Assembly (NCBI RefSeq): GCF_023159225.1
Contig: NC_063170.1
Coordinates: 26,872,301 to 26,936,300 of the forward strand
DNA: 64,000 bases
Source of the DNA: Perognathus longimembris pacificus
Lineage: Eukaryota; Chordata; Mammalia; Rodentia; Heteromyidae
Reading direction: 5' to 3'
This document shows positions 56,725 to 64,000 of this stretch, one piece after another. The translations under genes were made by a program, and so were the position numbers. Position 1 is the stretch's first letter. The number at the start of each line of letters is the position of its first letter. The notes under the pieces are model-generated. The model was given only the letters and a program-made list of their open reading frames with translations. It did no database searches and was not told where the DNA came from.

Positions 56725-57095
56725 TTCTAAACAGAATCATGGACTATAAACTAGTATGACTGGGTGGGTGGGGGGGAGGAGGGAGGAGGTAACAAGTTAT
56801 ACAAGAAATGTAGGGCTGGGAATATAGCCTAGTGGTAGGAGTGCTTGCCTCGTATACATGAAGCCCTGGGTTTGATTTCCTAGCACCACATATATAGAAA
56901 ATGGCCAGAAGTGGCGCTGTGGCTCAAGTGGCAGAGTGCTAGCCTTGAGCAAAAAAGAAGCCAGGGACAGTGCTCAGGCCTTGAGTTCAAGGCCCACGAC
57001 TGGACAAAAAAAAAAAGAAAAAGAAATGTACCCACTGCCTTACATATGAAACTGTAACCACTCTGTACATCACTTTGACAATAAATAATTTTTTT
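56725..57095 (+). repeat. L1 3' UTR fragment interrupted by a SINE
   Basis: Left piece: a G-rich tract (gggtgggtgggggggaggaggg) and 'taacaagttatacaagaaatgta'. Right piece: 'cccactgccttacatatgaaactgtaaccactctgtacatcactttgacaataaata'. It is the polypurine-3'-UTR L1 lineage of 41.65-43.89 kb. Confidence 0.85.
56813..57020 (+). repeat. Young ID-like dimeric SINE with 10-bp target duplication
   Basis: Complete dimer from gggctgggaatatagcc to an A-rich tail, inserted in the L1 3' UTR. The duplication aagaaatgta is at 56803-56812 and 57021-57030. Confidence 0.94.
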
Positions 57096-57986
57096 AAAAG
57101 CCCAGAATGGACAACTCTTTCAGCACCACGGACAGCTCCTGCTTATCAGAAGCCTAGGCTAGGGTGAGTTCAGAGCATGGGGGGCTCATCCTGAAAGCGA
57201 AGGCCTCTTCGATGATTGTGCCTTGGGTGCCTTGATGAGTCCCTTGCAGTTTTGCCCCACAGTTGTACATAGTTCATTTCTTTGTTCAGTGAACAAGCTG
57301 ACAAACTAGCAAAACAGCCCTTTCCTTCAAGAAGCGATGCTCCTTCGGGGAATAGCAGTCAATTTGACTGGAGTAGTCTGGCAGAAGTGGAAGAGTTCCA
57401 GTAATAATTGTGGGACATGATCAGGAAATAGAGCATGAATGTATCAGCAGGCCACACTGAGAATAAAGCTTTTAAAAACTCCATGACATTTAAAGGTCCA
57501 TGACTATGGAGACACATTTGTGTTGCTTGCTACTATAAACACAGCACCTAGCAAGAAAATAGGTAGGTGCTCTGTACTTATTTGTTAAATGAACAAGTAA
57601 TTCTCTGCTGTGTGTGACAGCAAGCCATCAGGTATAGTAGCTTGCTTCACTTTGCATTTTATAACTACCACTCTGGTAGCATTATGGAGGTTGGATTACA
57701 GTGGTTAAAGTGAAGGATGATAAAAACCATTATCAAGCCTACAAGAAATATGAGCAGCATGGTGTGAGAAAAGGAAGAATACAGGATTAATAGAAGTTTA
57801 GAAGGGAAGGAGACAGATGTTTTGGAAAAGAGGGTTTTCTTTGAGATAGCTTCATGCCTGAAGTACCTGTTTAACATCAAAGTGACAGTAACCAGGAGGC
57901 AATTGTCCTGGAGGCTGGCCAGGAGCCTAGTTAGTGAAAGTGGATTTGTCTCCAGAAATAGTTGTGGGATTCATAGAGTTATTTGT

Positions 57987-57988
<2 letters not shown>
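57096..57988. other. Unique intergenic sequence
   Basis: No gene or repeat recognised. Confidence 0.45.

Positions 57989-58039
<51 letters not shown>
57989..58039. repeat. (CT)n microsatellite
   Basis: About 25 CT units with one interruption near the end. Confidence 0.96.
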
Positions 58040-58043
58040 TTTG

Positions 58044-58104
58044 GTGTAGACAGAAGTAGTCTCTAGAAGTAGGTGTAGACAGTAGTCTTGAGGTGTAGAC
58101 AGAA
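58044..58104. repeat. Short tandem repeat around gtgtagacagaag
   Basis: Three imperfect copies of a ggtgtagacag-containing unit with variable spacers, directly after the CT tract. Confidence 0.75.
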
Positions 58105-59059
58105 GAAAATAGGGGAAGAAGAATGAAAATGGGATATCTAACTATCACATCAGTTATATCTCCACAGACCTGTTTTCTCAACCATAAAATAAAGATATTG
58201 TTTCAGGCTCTTTGTCATTTCTAAATCTTATGTTCTCTGGTTATTCTAACTCAAGATTTTAAAATCTAATGTCTACAGATCCACGTGTCCTGCAGATAAT
58301 AAAGCTAGCCAGGCAGAGACTGAAAATTTGGAAAACATATTGTATTAGTCAGACAGATTCTTCATGACCCACATACTTTCTGAAAGTTCATCAGCTGGCA
58401 ACTAAGCTTAATTAATAGAGCCTATTGGGACATTTCATTGTCAAACCTTAAGCTGTACCTAAGGGGACCACCCTTTTCTTATCAGTCAACTGTTGCCATG
58501 TGCAAAGCTAGACTTTTGAGGACATCTTTGAGGGAGGTGTGATGAGCTCATGTTACATCCTCTTGGCCCAATTCTTAGTTCATTTATAGAGGACAGATCA
58601 CACAAGCATGTAGTCATCTTGTGATGATAATATCCCATCTTTCTGCTTCAAGATCCTATTCCAGAGCTGCAGTGTACACTGAATTCTCTAAAAATGTGGG
58701 CAAGCTTTTATGTCAAGAAGGGGAGAGAACTCTCAACCAATGATAATGGTGACTCATGAACAAATCCTTGCCATAGCACCTCATTTTTCTAATTCTAGAA
58801 AACACCTAACTCTAGGCTTGCAGAAGTTAGGGTGGTAATGGTGCTTTCTTTTCTTTTAACAAAGGTAAAGATAGGGTCTCCGTGGCAGTTGTAAAGTGAT
58901 TTTTTTGAGACGAGATGTGTAGTCTCAGCAGATGTTCTATGTCAAAGCGCTTCTCAAAATAATGCAACAATACCCACTTTTACCTCCCTCTATTTTCTCA
59001 TTCAATTAACTTGACTATTATAATGTCAAGTGTATATAAAGTGAATATAAACCCTTCCC
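58105..59059. other. Unique intergenic sequence
   Basis: Nothing recognised. Confidence 0.4.
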
Positions 59060-59605
59060 AGAAAATAAAAGCTTGATGGCTAATCCTGATCAATTTGATT
59101 GGATTGAAGAAAGTCTAGACCACCAGGAGAACACATTTGAGTACACCTGAGGGGTTTCTCAAAAGGATTAACTAAAGGGGAATGGGTGTTCCCTGAATGT
59201 GAGTGGCACTATCCCATAGGTTGTCCCAGATAAGGAAAAATTAGGAATCCTACTTGCAGAGATATCCCTCCCTTTCTCTTTCCCTTTCTTTCTCTACTAC
59301 CTTATTTCTCTCTTTCCCTATCTCTCTCCTTTACCTTGTTCTCTTTCCCATTCACTACTACCTTGGTCTCTCTCCCTTTCTTTCTCCTCTACCTTGGTCT
59401 CTCTCTTTCTCTCTCCCCTACCTTGGTCTCTCTTCCTTTCTGTTTGTCGTTGCCATCATGTGAGACCTGCTCTGCTCTGCCCTTCTTGTCATGATTGACA
59501 GAAACTCTGAAATCATGAGCCAAAATTAATCCTTCTTCCCTTCAGTTGTTTACTCAGGCATTTCATGACTTCAACAAGAGCATGATGGGCTCACTTCCCT
59601 AAAGG
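59060..59605 (+). repeat. Rodent interspersed repeat resembling URR1
   Basis: 'atggctaatcctgatcaatttgattggattgaagaaagtctag', 'ggggtttctcaaaaggattaac', 'cctgaatgtgagtggcactatccc' and, after a CT-rich expansion, 'tcatgagccaaaattaatccttcttcc'. I recognise the layout as the rodent URR1-like repeat, which is usually classed as a DNA-transposon derivative; the name is from memory. Confidence 0.55.
59262..59447. repeat. CT-rich region with a longer period
   Basis: Pyrimidine-rich, with recurring 'ctaccttggtctctctccctttct' type units of about 30 bp, inside the URR1-like repeat. Confidence 0.8.
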
Positions 59606-59887
59606 ACCTAGTTAACACAAACCAGCAGTAGTCCAAGAAATGTGTGGGAGAGATCTTGATGGGGTTGGGTTAGGTGAGACAGAACACAAAGCTGCATAAG
59701 GATGAATTTATTGACATGAGAGCATTGTCTTGTAATTTAGGATTTGGCATCCTGATAAAAATGCTAATGAGTGCCACATGTCTTATTAATCTTCAGGAAA
59801 GGTTACTTGAAGCCTGGACTTGATCATATACTACAATAGTGGAATTGGAGATGGCACAATATTGTGGAATGAGTAATATGGATAGAT
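59606..59887. other. Unique intergenic sequence
   Basis: Nothing recognised. Confidence 0.4.
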
Positions 59888-60107
59888 GAAATGCTAATAA
59901 TCTTAGCTACTGAGGAGGCTGAGATCTGAGGATCACAGTTCGAAGCCAGCTTGGGTAGGAAAGTGCATGGCATCCTTACCTCCAATTAGTCATCAAGAAA
60001 CAAGAGATGGATTTGTGTGTCATAGAACACCAGCCTTGAGCAAATAAAGGGAAAAGACAGTGCCCAGGCCCTCAGTTTAAGCCCCAATACTAGCACACCA
60101 AAGAATG
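59888..60107 (+). repeat. B1-ID composite SINE
   Basis: 'taatcttagctactgaggagg', 'gatctgaggatcacagttcg', 'cctccaattagtcatcaag', ending 'cagtttaagccccaatactagc'. Diverged. Confidence 0.85.
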
Positions 60108-60954
60108 TTGGAATGAGCCATTACTGAGCACTTTGCTTTTCTATTTCCCTTGGAGTGGTCAGAAGTAATTTCAGTGGGAAATTAGAAATGCAGAGTCGAG
60201 GGCACTAGCATAAGTGAAAGGCTCAGTTTTAGGCCAGGAGACAATGCCAGGAACTGGGTTTCAGGATGATAGAAGCCAGCTGGCAGCATGTTTCATCAGA
60301 AGAAAGGTGGTCACAAGGACCACAGTTGGCAGCAAGGCTGGGATGACAACCAGGGCTCTTTGACTCACAAGGATCTGTCAGAACAGCTGATGGATGACAA
60401 TGTTCTTAGAGGTGAGATGGATGGAACACTAGGATATCACTTGGTTTGTGTAATGGGAAATAATTGAGGATTGATGAGTAAAGGCTGACATCAGCTACAG
60501 CAATGGAAAATTACAATTCTATATTCCATTTCTTGACCAGATTCAGTGAAGAAGATTCAGGGCCCATTAGTTGAGGAACATTTTTTAAAGAAAAACCCTG
60601 ATTGCCACTGAAATAAAATTTTATTTACTCATTCAAGAAACATTTGCTTACTATCTCCCTGAAGCCAGTAGCAATTTCTCAGAATAAGTGAAAATAGGGA
60701 AAGAATGAATCAGAGCTTGACCACAGCTATTGCAATTAACTGATTAACTAAGTTCATTGTATAAGGAGTACAGAAGTCACAAGGATGTGTGGGAATCAAT
60801 GTCAAGGTTCCTTGGTTAGAGTGAGAGTCTAAGAGAATAGATATTTCAATGAACTTATGACCAAGGTTCATCTTATAGTGAATATGGTACACCTACAGAT
60901 CTACACAGTCTCTTAAATGGCATGCATATAGAAAACTGTTAGTATAACTCATAC
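60108..60954. other. Unique intergenic sequence
   Basis: Nothing recognised. Confidence 0.4.
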
Positions 60955-61235
60955 AGTCCCCTTTTTCTTTTGATAGTTATCTTTGAGTAGTTGTGCAAAG
61001 GAATTGCTATTTCACAAGGCAGTTTATGAATACAATATATGTCACCCTTTCAACATTCTCATCATCCTTTCCCTCTTCACCCTTTCCCCCAATCTTATTA
61101 ATTTTGTAGGATATACATTGTATTCTTGACTGCATTCTCCGCCTCTTCTCCTCTTCATTCATCTGCCCCTTTCCTGTTGACCCCACTATTTTCAAGTACC
61201 CACTTCCCAATGTTTTTCACATCCATTCTTAACTA
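60955..61235 (-). repeat. Old L1 3'-end fragment, antisense
   Basis: 'gagtagttgtgcaaaggaattgctatttcacaaggcagtttatgaatac' and a following pyrimidine-rich stretch ('ccctcttcaccctttccccc') match the rodent L1 3' end read backwards. Confidence 0.6.
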
Positions 61236-62224
61236 ATGGAATAAGAACCTATAGTAGGAAAAACCAACCCATCCTATCTCTAATCAACAAAAAGAAATAC
61301 TGTGCATTAGGTAACACATCAGATAAGTAGGATGGGCTGTGGCTGATATTTTTTGGTACTAATTTACAGCTCCATGCTCCACTTGTAATTTCAGCTGCCC
61401 AGTTCTGACTAACAAGCCTTAGACAGTGTCTCAACTTACTCGTTTCTATTTTTAGTGATGGGAGCCCAAACAGCCTGTGTGCAAACCTCACTCACTCTAC
61501 AGAACTATGAAAAACTATAAGGAACTTTGTGTCTCCAGGGGCAATGGTCAGGGGAACATTGATGTTGTAGCCTATTTTCTTTCAAGCCATTAATTCAGCG
61601 CGCGTTCTGCCGACATTCAAGAAAGTCAACGCAACCAAGTCTATTGCTTCCCACAGTAATTATTCTGAAGTCAGCTTTCCTTCCTTGCCCTCTTTCCTTC
61701 TTTAGTCTTCTTGTTCCTTCAACAAAGTCCACATAATCTACTAATATCTAAGACATTGTATTAATGCTGGATTTCAGACAAAATCAAGCAATGTTATATA
61801 GGCCTGCAGATGTCTTATCTTCCAACTTTTAGGAGAACTTGGAAGTCTGGGTTTCTATTGCTCCTGTCTTTTAAATGAGAGCAATGAATTGCTCACTCTT
61901 TGTCCTATGAACTACCACTGTTGCTCAGACTTGGTCCTATGACCCATAGCTGTATAATGTTTTTTCCCATATAATCTTCTGTCATATCCTGAGTGTAGCA
62001 TAAGTAATTAAGCCAATGGAGTAACAAGAATTATGTCCATGGTATTTTCTTCCTCTGAAATAAATGAAACATAAACAAAAAAAAAACAACCCAGAAGCCA
62101 AAATTCAAGCAGAAGTCAATAAATTTTAGCAATTTTATCACTTATTTTTAATTTAATCATTTAAAGCTGACTAATTTATATCTCCACTGACAAAGAACTT
62201 TACAAATAAAAGTTGACTATAATT
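61236..62224. other. Unique intergenic sequence
   Basis: No gene or repeat recognised. Confidence 0.4.
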
Positions 62225-62621
62225 ACCAAGTATGTTGTGATGCTTTGATATATGTATATATCATTAAATGAGCACTGCAAACCAGCTAACCTACTTATCA
62301 TTTACATAGTTCTCTTTTTTGAAATTTTTGAGAACATTTAAGATCTATTTTAACACATTCAAAGTAGACAGTGATGTGTTGTTCTCTAAAGTTACCATGT
62401 GTATTATATGTCCAGAATGGAACTGAAGGTTTCAACCTTTTGTCCACCATGATCTCATCCCACCTCCCATCTTCTGGCCTCGAGTGACCACCATTCTTCT
62501 ACTTCCTTGAGTTTGAATTTAGAAAAATTCCACATTAAAAAAAATAGAACATACAGTATTTGTCTTTATGTGCCTTATTTTGCTCAGCTTAATATCTTCC
62601 ATATATATCTACTTTCTCTTG

Positions 62622-62623
<2 letters not shown>

Positions 62624-62668
<45 letters not shown>
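62624..62668. repeat. (TG)n microsatellite
   Basis: About 21 TG units inside the ancient L1. Confidence 0.96.
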
Positions 62669-62669
<1 letters not shown>

Positions 62670-63102
62670 ACCATGATCCATCATTAATAGATACGAGGTA
62701 TTTCTACATCATGATGCTGGTGGGCAGTGTTGCAATAAACAGGAGGTGAGATATTTCTTCAAAGTTTCTGATTTTGTTTCCTTTGGCCGTACTCAGAAGT
62801 GTGCCTACTGCATCATAAAGTAGTTCTGTTCTTAGGGTTTTTTTTTTTCCTTCAAGGAAACTTTATACTGTTTTACATAATGGCTATACCAATTTACATT
62901 CTCATCAGTAGGAAGCAAGGGTTTCCTTTTCTCTACTTCCTTAAATGACTCTTTGAGATCTGGTATTCTGATAACAGTCTTTCTCACTGGAAAGAAGGGA
63001 CATCTCATTGTGGTTTTGGTTTTCATTTTTTCTGGTGACTACCCTTCCATATATCTGTTGGTCATTTGCATATCTTTTTGAAGGAAAATATTTTTATTCT
63101 AA

Positions 63103-63104
<2 letters not shown>

Positions 63105-63151
<47 letters not shown>
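63105..63151. repeat. (GT)n microsatellite
   Basis: About 22 GT units between the ancient L1 and an antisense SINE. Confidence 0.96.
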
Positions 63152-63152
<1 letters not shown>

Positions 63153-63352
63153 TTCCTGGGGCTGGTATTCAGGGCTTGGGCACATGATGCTCTATGACTT
63201 GAGCCACAGATTCATTTCTGGCTTTTCTTTATGCAGATAAGAATCTCAGGGACTTTCCTGCATAGACTGACTTTAAACCGCAATTCCGAGATCTGTCTCA
63301 GTCTCCTGAGTTGCCAGGATTATAGGCATGAGCCACCAGTGTTGAGCTTCTT
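63152..63352 (-). repeat. B1-ID composite SINE, antisense
   Basis: 'cctggggctggtattcaggg', 'tgacttgagccacagattc', 'gtctcctgagttgccaggattatagg', ending 'gagccaccagtgttgagc'. Confidence 0.86.
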
Positions 63353-63671
63353 CTCTATTTTTAATTGAATTGTCTTTTCACTACCAAGGTGGATAAATTT
63401 CTCATGTATTTTATGTACTAACCACCATCACATGTATGGGTTGATCCCCTTTCTATGGGTTTTCTCATTTTATTGTTTCATTTGCTTGCAGAAGCTTTTT
63501 AGTTTAATGTGGTTGTGTTTATTTTTGCTTTCGTTGGTGGTTTTTGTGACATATTCCAAATATCAGTCAAAGGCTTTTTTTCTATAATATTCCTTGAATA
63601 ATTTATGGTTTCATGGATTAAATTTAAATATTTAATCAATTTAATTCATAGCTTTGTAACATTTTATTTTG

Positions 63672-63872
63672 TAATGTTAGGAATTGCACCCAGGGCCTAG
63701 ACATACTAGACAAGTACTCTAACTCTTGAGCCACACTCCAACATTTTTATTGTTATTATTTTTGAGGAAGAATTTTGCAAATTTGGCCCAAGCTGGCTGC
63801 AAATTGGAGATCTTCCTATCTCTACTCCTGAATAGCTATGCTTACAGGTATGCATCACCAAGTCTGGCTTTT
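63672..63872 (-). repeat. Old tRNA/B1-type composite SINE, antisense
   Basis: 'aggaattgcacccagggcctag', 'ctctaactcttgagccacactcc', 'ctcctgaatagctatgcttacagg'. Similar in type and age to the copy at 1685-1900. Confidence 0.7.
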
Positions 63873-64000
63873 TTGTAACCTATTTTGAATCATGGACGTG
63901 TGTTACCCTCAAGGTCTTCTTTCTTAAGATTTTAAGGCTATTGAAGATATGTGTAATTCTATATGAATTTTAGAGTTTCTTTCCTATGTTTGTGAAAAAT

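Larger units (their letters stand above)
62225..64000 (-). repeat. Ancient L1, antisense, running off the window end
   Basis: Antisense landmarks in order: 'gatgctttgatatatgtatatatcattaaatgagc', 'catacagtatttgtctttatgtgccttattttgctc', 'gtgcctactgcatcataaag', 'ggctataccaatttacattctcatcag', 'cttgcagaagctttttagtttaatgtgg'. It is interrupted by microsatellites and two SINEs. The highly diverged sequence marks a pre-rodent or early rodent insertion. Confidence 0.78.

Overview
This is a gene-poor stretch of mammalian nuclear DNA. I see no exon of a host protein-coding gene and no structural RNA gene. It is AT-rich, full of SINEs, LINE-1 fragments, LTR elements and microsatellites, and no open frame outside retroelements looks like a conserved protein. 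The commonest short repeat is a tRNA-derived ID-like dimer and its relatives (ID-like head, 'gccagaag-tggcgctgtggctcaagtgg' type second half, and longer copies fused to a B1-like 'taatcctagctactcagg' segment). I recognise this style from geomyoid rodents (kangaroo rats, pocket mice, pocket gophers). The clade call rests on memory of that repeat, not on a database search. Rodent-type MaLR LTRs and a URR1-like repeat fit a rodent.

Layout. 1-4.2 kb: non-repetitive sequence with several SINEs, including a head-to-head SINE pair and a recent SINE with a perfect 15-bp target duplication. 4.24-6.95 kb: a compact 2.7-kb endogenous retrovirus on the minus strand. It has two 308-bp LTRs that look identical, a 4-bp target duplication, a tRNA-Pro-like primer site, a polypurine tract, only a broken integrase remnant, an internal SINE and a 45-bp tandem-repeat leader. 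7-14 kb: mostly unique sequence with a possible conserved non-coding element at about 7.8-8.35 kb. 14-19.2 kb: nested LINE-1 pieces of several ages. 19.2-36 kb: mostly unique sequence with scattered SINEs, MIRs and microsatellites. 36-41 kb: two MaLR-type LTRs and an ancient L1. 41.6-50.5 kb: a 5'-truncated L1 followed by a full-length 6.46-kb L1 with intact ORF1, ORF2 broken by two compensating frameshifts, and an 11-bp target duplication. 50.5-64 kb: unique sequence, SINEs, MIRs, simple repeats and an ancient antisense L1 running off the end.

The window's biology is therefore its mobile elements. L1 ORF1p (RNA-binding chaperone) and ORF2p (endonuclease and reverse transcriptase) copy L1 and, in trans, the poly-A SINEs. 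The ERV lacks its own proteins and would need an autonomous gammaretrovirus-like helper. Two distinct L1 lineages, with different 3' UTRs, both look recent here. I found no convincing novel gene system. The most checkable oddities are the identical-LTR non-autonomous ERV with its repeat leader, the almost intact L1 carrying a FAED catalytic substitution and a duplicated coiled-coil segment, and a nearly identical pair of inverted L1 copies.
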